Assembly (NCBI RefSeq): GCF_000230715.2
Contig: NC_019792.1
Coordinates: forward strand, 3,348,001-3,412,000
Reading direction: 5' to 3'
Origin: Natronobacterium gregoryi SP2
GTDB lineage: Archaea > Halobacteriota > Halobacteria > Halobacteriales > Natrialbaceae
DNA: 64,000 bases
Positions 34,727 through 42,986 of the stretch are shown here, piece after piece. Below the pieces are notes generated by a model. That model saw nothing but the letters and a program-made list of their open reading frames with translations, had not been told where the DNA came from and did not search any database. The translations under genes and the position numbers were made by a program. Positions within the stretch are counted from its first letter, which is position 1. Every line of letters begins with the position of its first letter.

Positions 34727-35353
34727 ATGGAATCGGAACTGTCGGTCACGGACGTTCTAACCAACGAATACGTCGGGGTTAGCGAGTCGGATACCGTTCT
34801 GGATACGGTGACGCTCATGCGCGAAGAGCGTATGGGTGCGGCGCTCGTCATCCAGGGGACCGATCCGGTCGGTATCATGACCGAGTGGGACGTGCTCGGG
34901 CTGGTTGCCGACGAGGCGGACGTAGCCGAGACGACCGTCGGTGACGTCATGACGACGCCAGTCATCTCTGTCGCGCCCGAGCGGTCGCTTACCGACGCGG
35001 CGAACGTCATGGCACGAGAGAACATCCGCAACCTCGTCGTCGAGGACGGCGACGAGGACGAGGTTCTCGGGCTACTCACCCAGCGAGACGTCATTGCGGC
35101 TGCCGGGTCGTTCCAGGCGGCGGTGACACCCCACCGGTCGGCCGACTTCGGATCGGACATCGAGGCCGAACCGGCGACCGGGGAGCGCTCTCACAACACC
35201 CACCTCGCCAACGACGACCCCGATTCGGCGGTCAGCCCAGGTAGCGGCGACGAGTACACGACCCAGGGTGTCTGTGAGGCGTGTGGCTCGCTCGCAGAGT
35301 CGCTCTGGGAGTCGAACGGTCAACTCATCTGTGCGGACTGTCGGACAGTGTGA
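34727..35353 (+). CDS. Tandem CBS-domain protein with C-terminal zinc ribbon
   Basis: 208 residues: CBS1 (about 6-58; VGVSESDTVLDTVTLMREER, GIMTEWDVLG), CBS2 (about 70-125; TTPVISVAPERSLTDAANVM, GLLTQRDVI), an acidic linker, and a ribbon GVCEACGSLAESLWESNGQL, then ICADCRTV. TATA GTTTTTAG (34695-34702) about 28 bp upstream suggests leaderless expression. CBS pairs sense adenine nucleotides or SAM; the ribbon may bind a partner. Confidence 0.9.
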   Translation: MESELSVTDVLTNEYVGVSESDTVLDTVTLMREERMGAALVIQGTDPVGIMTEWDVLGLVADEADVAETTVGDVMTTPVISVAPERSLTDAANVMARENIRNLVVEDGDEDEVLGLLTQRDVIAAAGSFQAAVTPHRSADFGSDIEAEPATGERSHNTHLANDDPDSAVSPGSGDEYTTQGVCEACGSLAESLWESNGQLICADCRTV

Positions 35354-36026
35354 TCTCTCCCGTTCTCCCCGTCACTGTTTTCCGTCCGTCGCTCCCGGGC
35401 CAGCCCCAAGGCAAGTCACAGTCGTGCCGGAACAGAAGTACACCAACTCGTCTGCCCACCGGTCGCCGATCCGACCGTCCCGGAGGCCCACCCTCTCGAG
35501 TAGCCACAGCGATCGCCCGCCTCGACGATCGAGAGGCCGCCGGGACCACCGTCGGTGTTCTCGTCGGGCCCGACAGTCCGCTCTCTCGCCGCGACCGGGA
35601 CCGCAAAGCTCCGGGCCCGCGTCGACCTACTCTCGGAGCCACTCGAGCGTCGTGGCCGGCCCGCGCTCTCTCCCGAGTCGTGGTCGAGCGGGAGGGCTCT
35701 CGCCACGCGGCGACATCGACCCTCCGTCCGCCCGTGACGGCGACGCCACCGATTCGAAGCACGCTTGCGATCGGCGACGGGTCGCGGATCTCGAGACCGT
35801 CACCCTCAATGGTTCGGCGAGCGTCTTCGGAGACGAGGCGTTCGAGCGCGCCACTCGAGAACGCGACGGAGCAGTGACCGACGTCCCGGCGGGCAACGCC
35901 GGTGTCGAGGCGGTTGCCACCCTGAGTCTCGCCATCGAAGCGGTCGACCGCGTCGAACTGGTCGTATCACGACGCTGTGAGCGCTCCCGCCGAACCGCCA
36001 CCCACAATAGATCAGCGAGAACGAGT
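35354..36026. other. Gene-free stretch with possible decayed gene, 673 bp
   Basis: Three frames each show a short protein-like segment in order: IARLDDREAAGTTVGVLVGP (near 35520), GTAKLRARVDLLSEPLE (near 35600) and DLETVTLNGSASVFGDEAFE through LSLAIEAVDRVELVV (near 35790-35970). A gene broken by two or more frameshifts could explain this. No family recognised and no start or stop assigned. Confidence 0.35.
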
Positions 36027-36536
36027 ATGGCAGAACCGACGATTGAGATCGATCCCGCGACGACAGACGAAATCGACGCCGTCACAGAGCTGTGGGTTCG
36101 ACTCGCTCGCGATCAACGCCAGTACGACTCCTACGTCCGTGCGGAGACGAACCGCGACCGAATGCGGGAGACGCTCGCAGCCCACGCTGCAAGCGACGGA
36201 CTGCTCGTCGCCCGTGCCGACGGCACCCTCGCCGGCTTCGCCTCGTTCTCGGTCGAACGTGGGACGCTCGATCTGGACGCCACTCGAGGGACGTTGTCGA
36301 ACCTGTACGTCGAACCGGCCTACCGCGACTACGGGATCGGAACTGCGCTACTCGAGCGGGCAGAAGCCACGCTCGCGGAGCGAGACGTCGACGTGATGGT
36401 TCTCGAGGTGATGGCGGACAACGAGCTAGCACGGCGATTCTACCGGGACTGTGGCTACGAGACGTTCCGCGTGACGATGGAACGGTCGCTCGAGGAGCCG
36501 GTGGAAAACGATACACACTCAAAGGAGGAGCGGTAA
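36027..36536 (+). CDS. GNAT-family N-acetyltransferase
   Basis: Start at 36027 (MAEPTIEIDPATTDEIDAVT), 169 residues; the much longer frame is Arg/Ser-rich upstream. The acetyl-CoA loop is YVEPAYRDYGIGTALLERAE (RxxGxG/A variant DYGIGTA) and the C-terminal motif NELARRFYRDCGYETFRVTM is typical. The acceptor is unknown. It ends 12 bp before tRNA-Thr and is the last host gene before the provirus. Confidence 0.85.
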   Translation: MAEPTIEIDPATTDEIDAVTELWVRLARDQRQYDSYVRAETNRDRMRETLAAHAASDGLLVARADGTLAGFASFSVERGTLDLDATRGTLSNLYVEPAYRDYGIGTALLERAEATLAERDVDVMVLEVMADNELARRFYRDCGYETFRVTMERSLEEPVENDTHSKEER

Positions 36537-36548
36537 CTCTCGGGCGGT

Positions 36549-36622
36549 GCCAGGGGAGCATGGGTGGTTCATGCACTCGACTTGTAATCGAGACTTCCGG
36601 GGTTCAAATCCCTGCCCTGGCT
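36549..36622 (+). tRNA. tRNA-Thr(UGU), provirus attachment gene
   Basis: Acceptor GCCAGGG (36549-36555) pairs CCCTGGC (36615-36621), discriminator T36622. Anticodon arm CTCGA-CTTGTAA-TCGAG with anticodon TGT. T-arm CGGGG-TTCAAAT-CCCTG. Viral-type genes begin right after its 3' end, so the 3' half is the probable attL core. Confidence 0.95.
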
Positions 36623-36712
36623 TCAAACTTTAGGTTCAAAGCCTCTACCACCAGGTATCCGAATAGTCACCAATTCGAACGGTGGTAGTTCGCTGAATCT
36701 CAGGTTCAAAGC
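36601..36712. repeat. GGTTCAAA repeats and inverted repeat beside the attachment tRNA
   Basis: GGTTCAAA in the tRNA T-arm (36601-36608) recurs at 36633-36640 and 36703-36710; the last two are within AGGTTCAAAGC and each is followed by CTACCA. Between them CTACCACC (36645-36652) and GGTGGTAG (36681-36688) form an inverted repeat. These could be recombinase arm sites or marks of earlier insertion. Confidence 0.45.
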
Positions 36713-36745
36713 TCATTCTACCAGCGGTCAACAGGGGTGTTCAGC

Positions 36746-36895
36746 GTGAGCTCCGCAACCGACGGGTCCGGCCCGTTCTGCGGGGCGATGGGCTGTACCA
36801 ACGACGCTGACGTCGTCATCCACTACCCCAAGCACGGCGAGCGAACGGTCTGTGACGACTGCGCCGAGGGCTACGAGGTGGTCCGCGATGTCTGA
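36746..36895 (+). CDS. 49-residue zinc-finger-like viral protein
   Basis: GTG start (VSSATDGSGPFCGAMGCTND), then ADVVIHYPKHGERTVCDDCA and EGYEVVRDV. Four Cys (FCGAMGC and CDDC) suggest a zinc-binding fold. First gene of the provirus; it overlaps the next start by 8 bp. Function unknown, perhaps DNA-binding control of early genes. Confidence 0.6.
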   Translation: MSSATDGSGPFCGAMGCTNDADVVIHYPKHGERTVCDDCAEGYEVVRDV

Positions 36896-37391
36896 TGAGC
36901 AGGATGTCCGTCCCGAGGACGCACTTCAGGTCGCCCAGCGTGCGCTCCAGAAGTGCAACGGCCTCGAGGACGACCTCGAGGAGCTTCGCGAGGAGTACGA
37001 CGAACTCGCCGAGGAACTCACCGCGGTCAAGCTTCGTCTGTCGGAAGAGGACGACGATGCTGAATACCGTGATCTCTCGCTCGATACCAAGATCGGGATG
37101 GTTCGCGAGCACGCCTACCAGAAGGCCGTCAACGGACACGGTCGAGCAACGCTCACCTACGATGATGTCATGTGGGAGGTGTTCGACGGCGAGCCAGGGA
37201 ACAACCAGTGCTATCGGTTGCTCCGACGTGCAGCTGGCTACGACAACGACGGCGACCGCATCCAGGACATCCCTGGCTTCGATCTCGACGAGAACAGCCG
37301 GCCGATGAAGTTGACTGTGGATGCAGAGGCGGCAAAACGAGGTGTCGCCTTTTCTTCCCGGAATAATTCGAGTCCGGGAGAGGTGTTCTGA
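36888..37391 (+). CDS. Coiled-coil viral protein upstream of MCM
   Basis: Start at 36888 (MSDEQDVRPEDALQVAQRAL), 167 residues. A coiled coil runs about 20-60 (LEDDLEELREEYDELAEELT). A globular end follows (IGMVREHAYQKAVNGHGRAT; VMWEVFDGEPGNNQCYRLLR). Its 3' end contains one arm of the 12-bp inverted repeat that flanks the origin-like region. Could be a replication accessory protein; no family recognised. Confidence 0.65.
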   Translation: MSDEQDVRPEDALQVAQRALQKCNGLEDDLEELREEYDELAEELTAVKLRLSEEDDDAEYRDLSLDTKIGMVREHAYQKAVNGHGRATLTYDDVMWEVFDGEPGNNQCYRLLRRAAGYDNDGDRIQDIPGFDLDENSRPMKLTVDAEAAKRGVAFSSRNNSSPGEVF

Positions 37392-37556
37392 GAATGGGTT
37401 TCTTCCACCGGGGAATCCCGCCTCCCTACCTCATGCTGTAATTGTATGTAAGTGTAGTTGTGTAAGTAACTGTCGAGTAGCCGGGAGTACACCGAATCCG
37501 ACGCCGTCCGACGCCGTCGTTCGTCGGACGGAACGGTCAATTCGGAATTATTCCGG
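37358..37556. other. Origin-like region: 12-bp inverted repeats around a perfect hairpin
   Basis: CCGGAATAATTC (37358-37369) and GAATTATTCCGG (37545-37556) are perfect inverted copies, extended by CTT on the outer side with one mismatch. Between them lie an AT-rich stretch (GTAATTGTATGTAAGTGTAG, 37437 on) and a perfect 10-bp stem CCGTCCGACG / CGTCGGACGG (37504-37531, 8-nt loop). It sits directly before the MCM gene, a usual place for a viral origin, though it may be its promoter or operator. Confidence 0.45.
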
Positions 37557-37580
37557 CAAGAAAAGACCGCGACCGATCCC

Positions 37581-39710
37581 ATGTCACAATCACAATCGAA
37601 GGCGGAATCGGGCAAGGACCTCGTCGATAGTCTGGGGGATTTCCTCCGGAACTACTACGACGACAAGGACTCCGGACGAACCAACATCAAGGAACTCGCA
37701 CAGAAGTACCCGAACGAACAGCGCTCCCTCAAGGTCGACTGGAACGACATCTACCGGTTCGATCCGGATGTCGCCCACGACGTCCTCGAGCAGCCGGAGC
37801 AGCTGCGGCGGTACTTCGAGGAAGCGCTGCGTCTGTACGATCTCCCGATCGACGTCAGCCTCTCGGGTGCACACGTACGCATCTACAACCCCCCGGAGGA
37901 ACAGACGTTCTACCCGGGTGAGTTCTCCCCGTCCACCCATCTCGGTGGGTACCGGGCGATCAGGGGAGAGATCACGAAGACATCGGATGTCTATCCGAAG
38001 ATCGAGGAAGCAGCGTTCGAGTGCCAGCTGTGCGGAACGCTTACGCGTGTGCCGCAGTCCAGCGGCGACTTCCAGGAGCCACACGAGTGCGAAGGGTGTG
38101 AGCGCCAGGGACCGTTCCGGGTGAACTTCGATCAATCCGAGTTCGTCGACGCACAGAAACTCCGAGTCAAGGTGCCGCCGGAGCTCGCCGACGGTGCTGG
38201 CCAGAAGATCGACGCCTTCGTCGAAGACGATATCGCTGGCTCCGTCACTGTGGGTGACCGAATCAAGGTCTCGGGGATCATTCGGTTCGAGCAGGAGGAG
38301 TCCCGGAACCAGAAGAAGCCCAAGTTCGACCCCTACCTCGAGGGCTACCACATCGAGATCGAGCACACCGAACAGCAAGATCTCGACATTACCTCGCAGG
38401 AACGGGCTCGTATCGAGGACCTCGCGAACGGTGCTGAGGGTGATCCGTTCGATGTCGGCGTTCAGTCGCTGTCGGAGAAGGTGTTCGGCTACGAACTCGA
38501 GAAGAAGGCGCTGATCCTGTCGATGGTTTCGGGCGGCCAGATCGAGTACGACGACGGTGACACTGACCGGTCGAATCTCCACGTCCTTCTGATAGGTGAT
38601 CCTGGAACTGGCAAGTCGAAGCTCATCGATCGGTGCGAAGACATCGGCTGGCGGACCGTCGGCGTTACGAGCCGGCGAACAACTGGGCCCGGGCTGACGG
38701 TCACCGCAGAGCAAGACGACTTCGGCGACGGCGAGTGGAGCCTGAAAGCCGGCGCACTCGTTCGCGGCAACGGCGGCACTGTCTGCATCGACGAACTCGA
38801 TGACATGGATGCAGACACGCGATCGTACCTCCTCGAGCCGATGTCGAAGCAGAAGATTAACGCCGAAATCGCTGGTGAACGAGCCACGTTCCAGACCGAG
38901 ACGTCGGTGCTCGCTGCGGCCAACCCGAAGCACGGGCGGTTCGATCCCTATGAACCCGTCTCGGAACAGTTCGACCTCCGATCAGATCTGCTGTCACGAT
39001 TCGACCTCATCTTCACTGTCCAGGACAAGCCAGACGAAGACGACGATCGCGAACTCGCCGACCACGTCCTTGACGTTCGCGATGCCGCCAAGCGCGATGG
39101 CACGAGTGATGATCTGATTACAGACAGTGACAACGAGAGTGGCGCGATCGTCGAGCCGGATCTCTTCCGGAAGTGGCTCGCACTCGCTCGGCGACGCCCA
39201 TCTCCACCGTTCGAGAGCGAGGCAGTCAAACAGCAGCTACGGGACAGCTTCCTCGAGATCCGCCGTCTGTACGACGTCAGTGACAACTCACCGATTCCGG
39301 TCACGTTCCGCGACCTCGAAGCGCTGGTCCGGATCGCCGAGGCTGCCGCGAAGTTCGAGCTCTCAGAAACGATCACCGAGCGCCATGCTCGCATCGCGAC
39401 GGAACTGGCTGGCCGCTCGATGCAAGACGTCGGGAAGAACGAGGACGGTGAGTACGATGCCGACATCGTCGAAGTCGGGCAGTCGAAGAGTCAGAAGGAT
39501 CGGATGAAAACGCTCGCAGAGGCGATCAACGAACTCGAGGACGAGTACTCCAATGGGGTTCCCCGCGACCGCGTCATCGAGCACGTCCAGGACGAACTCG
39601 AGCGCGACTACACTGCCGATCGACTCCACGCCGACATGGACAACATGCTCGAGGACGGCGTCGCGATCCAGCCCCAGACCGACCACATCCGCTACCTCGG
39701 GAGGGCCTGA
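37581..39710 (+). CDS. mcm: Viral MCM replicative helicase
   Basis: 709 residues. N-terminal domain with zinc site ECQLCGTLTR and HECEGCERQG (about 147-176), OB region, then the AAA+ core: Walker A IGDPGTGKSK (about 338), Walker B GTVCIDELDDMD (about 400), sensor 1 VLAAANPKHG, Arg finger LLSRFDLIF (about 471), and a C-terminal winged helix. It unwinds DNA ahead of viral replication, probably hexameric. It ends 2 bp before the next gene. Confidence 0.93.
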   Translation: MSQSQSKAESGKDLVDSLGDFLRNYYDDKDSGRTNIKELAQKYPNEQRSLKVDWNDIYRFDPDVAHDVLEQPEQLRRYFEEALRLYDLPIDVSLSGAHVRIYNPPEEQTFYPGEFSPSTHLGGYRAIRGEITKTSDVYPKIEEAAFECQLCGTLTRVPQSSGDFQEPHECEGCERQGPFRVNFDQSEFVDAQKLRVKVPPELADGAGQKIDAFVEDDIAGSVTVGDRIKVSGIIRFEQEESRNQKKPKFDPYLEGYHIEIEHTEQQDLDITSQERARIEDLANGAEGDPFDVGVQSLSEKVFGYELEKKALILSMVSGGQIEYDDGDTDRSNLHVLLIGDPGTGKSKLIDRCEDIGWRTVGVTSRRTTGPGLTVTAEQDDFGDGEWSLKAGALVRGNGGTVCIDELDDMDADTRSYLLEPMSKQKINAEIAGERATFQTETSVLAAANPKHGRFDPYEPVSEQFDLRSDLLSRFDLIFTVQDKPDEDDDRELADHVLDVRDAAKRDGTSDDLITDSDNESGAIVEPDLFRKWLALARRRPSPPFESEAVKQQLRDSFLEIRRLYDVSDNSPIPVTFRDLEALVRIAEAAAKFELSETITERHARIATELAGRSMQDVGKNEDGEYDADIVEVGQSKSQKDRMKTLAEAINELEDEYSNGVPRDRVIEHVQDELERDYTADRLHADMDNMLEDGVAIQPQTDHIRYLGRA

Positions 39711-39712
39711 CC

Positions 39713-40087
39713 ATGTCGGGCGAAGCCTCGTCGAAAGAGATCTACGAAAGCGTGGTGGGCTACGTCGAGAAGAACACGGGCGGGGTACAGCCGCCACTGA
39801 TCCATGAGGCTCCGGTCGTCTGTAGTATCTCGTGGAGCTATCGCGATGAGCATCCGTCTCGGGTTCGGTCGGCGATCGCGGCGGCGACCTCCCGCAATGA
39901 CCTCTTCCGGTACGTCGACGAGTCGGGTGAGCACGAGCGGAGGTATCTCGGGATCGACAATGCGGACGCGCTTGAGGAGAAGATCGAGGAGTACCACAGC
40001 CGATCGCAGCGGACGACCCGCAACGGGGCGATGTGCTTACGGATCGCGAACCAGCGTGTGGACGACCTCCGAGGTGACGACTCGTGA
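39713..40087 (+). CDS. Small viral protein, MCM-linked
   Basis: 124 residues starting MSGEASSKEIYESVVGYVEK; a helical N-terminus, a middle with APVVCSISWSYRDEHPSRVR and RYVDESGEHERRYLGIDNAD, and a basic end. The arrangement suggests a small wHTH-like fold (SAIAAATSRNDLFRYVDESG). It follows MCM and overlaps the next GTG start by 4 bp. No family recognised. Confidence 0.6.
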   Translation: MSGEASSKEIYESVVGYVEKNTGGVQPPLIHEAPVVCSISWSYRDEHPSRVRSAIAAATSRNDLFRYVDESGEHERRYLGIDNADALEEKIEEYHSRSQRTTRNGAMCLRIANQRVDDLRGDDS

Positions 40088-40311
40088 CGACCGGCTACGT
40101 GGTTAACCTCGAGAACGGACACGACGGCTACTGCGTCGAGAGTCTCGTTGGCGTCACCTACTGTGGCGAGACGTTCAACCCCGAGACCGTCGACCGCGAG
40201 CCGTACGCAGTCAACCGCGACAAGGACCACCCGCATAGCATGCTCTGTTTCGACTGCTCGAAAGCCAACTCACGAACACTCCGTAACACCGCACGAGGTG
40301 AGAAAGCGTGA
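40084..40311 (+). CDS. Small Cys-containing viral protein
   Basis: GTG start; 75 residues: VVNLENGHDGYCVESLVGVT, YCGETFNPETVDREP, HSMLCFDCSKANSRTLRNTA. Cys at YC...C and CFDC could bind zinc. It overlaps both neighbours by 4 bp, so translation is coupled. Confidence 0.6.
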   Translation: MTTGYVVNLENGHDGYCVESLVGVTYCGETFNPETVDREPYAVNRDKDHPHSMLCFDCSKANSRTLRNTARGEKA

Positions 40312-40700
40312 CCGTCTTCGAAGATACGTACGAACTCTGGGACAACGCCCTTGAGCATGACGGCGTCCACACAGTCGGGGGATCGCTATCAATCGAGACA
40401 CTGTTCGACGCCCGCGACCGCTTCGAGCAGCTGGGCAACGAGCTTCGCGATGGCTGCCTCGTGATCGGGATCGACGCTGCCCGTGACATCCCACGCGGTT
40501 GGGTGGAGATCGAGGACGATATCGTCCCCGGTGGGCATGAGGAGTTCCGGCCGTTCGATGACATGGTCACGGTCACCGCCGGCAGCGGCGACCACGCGTT
40601 CATCTGCCGGTCCGACGCGGTCCGCCTGGACATGACGATTCTCGATTCCGGCGGCGTCGTCGCGATCAACTTCGACCGAGGTGAGCAGACCAATGCCTAA
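40308..40700 (+). CDS. Viral protein of unknown function
   Basis: GTG start overlapping the preceding stop by 4 bp; 130 residues. It has a helical first third (LFDARDRFEQLGNELRDGCL), a beta-rich middle (VIGIDAARDIPRGWVEIEDD) and a tail RSDAVRLDMTILDSGGVVAI. No metal-binding motif or membrane segment. Not recognised. Confidence 0.6.
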   Translation: MTVFEDTYELWDNALEHDGVHTVGGSLSIETLFDARDRFEQLGNELRDGCLVIGIDAARDIPRGWVEIEDDIVPGGHEEFRPFDDMVTVTAGSGDHAFICRSDAVRLDMTILDSGGVVAINFDRGEQTNA

Positions 40701-40917
40701 ACAACTCCCGCAGGAGGTCCGCGATCTCCCGCCGTCGGCGCGACTCATCTGGCTCGCCCTTGAAGACGGTCCGATGACCGTCGACGAACTCCAGGTGTCG
40801 ACCGGCTGCTCGAAAAAGCGAATCCGGGACTGTGCTCGTGAACTCGAAGAGGAGGGTCTTGTTGAGAGTCAAACCTCTTTGCGCGACGCAAGAAAGTCGA
40901 TCTACACCCGACAATAA
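40693..40917 (+). CDS. Small winged-helix DNA-binding protein
   Basis: ATG at 40693 (MPKQLPQEVRDLPPSARLIW), 74 residues; an alternative GTG is at 40681. A compact wHTH: LALEDGPMTVDELQVSTGCS, then KKRIRDCARELEEEGLVESQ and a short basic wing ARKSIYTR. It overlaps the previous gene by 8 bp. Likely a viral transcription regulator; a stretch similar to the MCM-flanking repeat (AATAATTCCCG, 40914-40924) crosses its stop codon. Confidence 0.7.
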   Translation: MPKQLPQEVRDLPPSARLIWLALEDGPMTVDELQVSTGCSKKRIRDCARELEEEGLVESQTSLRDARKSIYTRQ

Positions 40918-41062
40918 TTCCCGAAATATCGTGTTCTATCTGTTCGTTTAACTCGATGTATCACCTTGGGTGAAGGTAACGGCTGTTTCAACATCGCTCC
41001 CCGATCGAGGCAACGACGACGTCGGGGGGTGGCCGACAGCCGACGGTCTCTCCTGCATCATC

Positions 41063-41605
41063 ATGTCCACTACAGCCCATGCCCTCGGTGAGGTCCAGGG
41101 CCGCGACGAGCCCGATCGCGTCTTCCGGCGATACGTGTTCAACAACCCCGAGACGTGCTCTAACTGCTTCAGAACCATCAAGAGCGATCACGTCCGGATC
41201 TGTCACGGCACGCTCGGCCATGACGTTGAGCCGAAGGCGACGCGGGCAAAGTCAGTCCGGCGTCACCCGACGGATGACGATGAAATCGGACCCGAAGGGA
41301 TCTGCATCGGAACTGAACAGGTCGAGATCACAACGAAGGCCCGCTATCCGACCCGGACGATCTGCGAAGACTGCGGGTCGGTCGCCGGCCGAGCAGATTC
41401 GAACCCGCTCAGTCGCCGAGAAGCACTCTCGAGAGCAGAGAACGTCGCCGAACGACTCCACGAACTGGGCGAACCGGTGGACATCGACCAACTCAAACAC
41501 GCGGTCGGCCACCTGAAGTCCCTCGAGGAGTTCGCGAGCTACGACACCGAAGTCTTCGAGGCCGCGACAACGGTCTGCGTGAAGCGAGCCCGTACGAGAC
41601 TATAA
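41063..41605 (+). CDS. Viral zinc-finger protein
   Basis: I prefer ATG 41063 (MSTTAHALGEVQGRDEPDRV), 180 residues; a GTG at 40970 about 24 bp after TTTAAC is a possible leaderless start with a Gly/Asp-rich extension. Zinc sites: ETCSNCFRTIKSDHVRICHG and TICEDCGSVAGR. The C-terminal half is helical (SRREALSRAENVAERLHELG; DQLKHAVGHLKSLEEF). Similar zinc proteins are common in haloarchaeal tailed viruses. Function unknown. Confidence 0.68.
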   Translation: MSTTAHALGEVQGRDEPDRVFRRYVFNNPETCSNCFRTIKSDHVRICHGTLGHDVEPKATRAKSVRRHPTDDDEIGPEGICIGTEQVEITTKARYPTRTICEDCGSVAGRADSNPLSRREALSRAENVAERLHELGEPVDIDQLKHAVGHLKSLEEFASYDTEVFEAATTVCVKRARTRL

Positions 41606-41784
41606 CAGTCCAGTCGATCAGCAAGGGGCAGCCCGTCGAACTCGAGTTCGCCGGTCGCGACGTCCAGGGCGTTGTCGACGACGTCCGATGGAAGCCGACC
41701 TGGAGCAACCCGAGCGAGGAGATCGTCGTCGACGCTGACGGAACGACGATCGTCACCGGCCGAGCGAACATCCAACCGCGATAG
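41575..41784 (+). CDS. Possible small viral protein without a standard start codon
   Basis: In the +2 frame past the preceding gene: SISKGQPVELEFAGRDVQGV, then VDDVRWKPTWSNPSEEIVVD and GTTIVTGRANIQPR, stop at 41784. Composition and codon bias look coding, but no ATG, GTG or TTG lies upstream in this frame; the nearest candidate is CTG at 41575. Either a rare start, a frameshift from the upstream gene, or a broken gene. Confidence 0.35.
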   Translation: MREASPYETITVQSISKGQPVELEFAGRDVQGVVDDVRWKPTWSNPSEEIVVDADGTTIVTGRANIQPR

Positions 41785-41789
41785 CACCT

Positions 41790-41945
41790 ATGGATCACGC
41801 AGAAACACTCGCGTTCGAACGCATGAACAACGGCCGGGGGACGTGCGACCGCGGCAACTGTACTGGAAACCCAACGAATTCCTACAAGGGGGATTGCCTG
41901 TGCGATCGTCACTTCCAGAAGTACATGGCAATGGCACTTGACTGA
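41790..41945 (+). CDS. 51-residue Cys-rich viral protein
   Basis: ATG 41790: MDHAETLAFERMNNGRGTCD, then RGNCTGNPTNSYKGDCLCDR, HFQKYMAMALD. Four Cys and two His suggest one zinc site. It begins 5 bp after the preceding possible frame. Too short for confident family assignment. Confidence 0.5.
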   Translation: MDHAETLAFERMNNGRGTCDRGNCTGNPTNSYKGDCLCDRHFQKYMAMALD

Positions 41946-42143
41946 CTGTCCCCGATGTGGCCCGGCGTCGCCCCTACCCTGGCGGGCCGAAGGGGACTGC
42001 ACCGTTTCGGGGCGGACACCATCTCGCGACTGCCAACCCGGTAGATCGGCCGGGCACGACTCCACGGGCCGTCCCGACCCGCGCCGGGATTCGGCACAAG
42101 CCTCCCACACGGGACCCGGCGCACCCATTTTCAGACACAGACC

Positions 42144-42578
42144 ATGCTCGAGATACTACAACAAATCCCGTTTCAGTACTGGAAACTGGCAAAGAGCGAG
42201 TTTCGGCGTCGGTTCGCAACCGTTGAGTGGCCCGAGTATCCGGACCACCTGCACCTCGAGATTGACGTCGACGTCCTCGAGGAGCAGCTGCGTCGACACC
42301 ACTTCGAGGACGCCAACGGCTGGTCGCTCAAATACGAGGATGAGATCCTCAACATGCGCCGGCCCGCCGGCACCGCCGTCGACGGCCGACCACTCGAGGA
42401 CCACCTTCGAGCCCGTCCCGTCGACGGCGACCTCGAGATCAACGGTCACGTCGAGCCGAATCGCTGGGAGGCGAAAACCGCTCACGTTCACGAGGAGGGG
42501 CTGACCTGGCTCGACAAGCACGAGCTCCGCATCCTCCTCGAGGGCTGCGGGATCGACGTCGACACACTCGAACCGTGA
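42144..42578 (+). CDS. Viral protein of unknown function
   Basis: 144 residues from MLEILQQIPFQYWKLAKSEF. The second part, EIDVDVLEEQLRRHHFEDAN and RPLEDHLRARPVDGDLEING, is mixed alpha/beta. It ends WLDKHELRILLEGCGIDVDT. No membrane helix or known motif. About 200 bp of very GC-rich DNA with no supported gene precede it (41946-42143). Confidence 0.6.
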   Translation: MLEILQQIPFQYWKLAKSEFRRRFATVEWPEYPDHLHLEIDVDVLEEQLRRHHFEDANGWSLKYEDEILNMRRPAGTAVDGRPLEDHLRARPVDGDLEINGHVEPNRWEAKTAHVHEEGLTWLDKHELRILLEGCGIDVDTLEP

Positions 42579-42661
42579 GAGATGCCATGTCCGTTAAACC
42601 ACGCACTGACGACCCGTTGCACCGTACGAAGATCGAACTCATCTGCCTAGGGAGGGCTCTG

Positions 42662-42910
42662 ATGCCAGACAAAGATTCGCTTGAGCGAACTGTCGCGACG
42701 CTGATTCTCTTCGGCGTCTGGGCGGCGATCGTCCTCGGTCCGATGTTCTTCCCCGAGGCAGAACCCCCACCTTCCGAACTCCAGCTCGGAACCACCGCCG
42801 TCGCGTTCCTCGTCCTCGGTCGGATGTGGGACCTCGAGGTTGAACGCGTCCTCGACGGCGTCACGATCAGCACGGACGGCGGCCAACCTCGTGACGACGA
42901 CCGCGACTGA
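42662..42910 (+). CDS. Two-helix membrane protein (holin-like candidate)
   Basis: ATG 42662 (MPDKDSLERTVATLILFGVW), 82 residues, with GGGAGGGCT 4-12 bp upstream as a possible ribosome site; the frame also allows GTG 42575 and ATG 42587. Two hydrophobic segments (TLILFGVWAAIVLGPMFF; LGTTAVAFLVLGRMW) and an acidic tail. Size and topology suit a holin or superinfection factor, but this is inference. Confidence 0.55.
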   Translation: MPDKDSLERTVATLILFGVWAAIVLGPMFFPEAEPPPSELQLGTTAVAFLVLGRMWDLEVERVLDGVTISTDGGQPRDDDRD

Positions 42911-42986
42911 CCCCTTTTCTGATCGCCCTGTCGTCAGGAGAGTGCGGCGGGGAGCATGAACCCTACCCCTTCAACACTAACCCATC

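Noticed and set aside
37590-38933. 447-codon minus-strand frame over MCM
   Set aside because: Pure antisense shadow; MCM motifs on the plus strand are unmistakable.
40970-41062. GTG start for the zinc-finger protein at 41063
   Set aside because: TATA spacing is plausible, but the added 31 residues look non-homologous; kept only as an alternative.
41946-42143. Small zinc-finger-like frame (TTG start, TDCPRCGPASPLPW)
   Set aside because: After the first CPRCG the frame is Pro/Arg/Ser-rich without acidic bias and runs into the next gene in the wrong frame.
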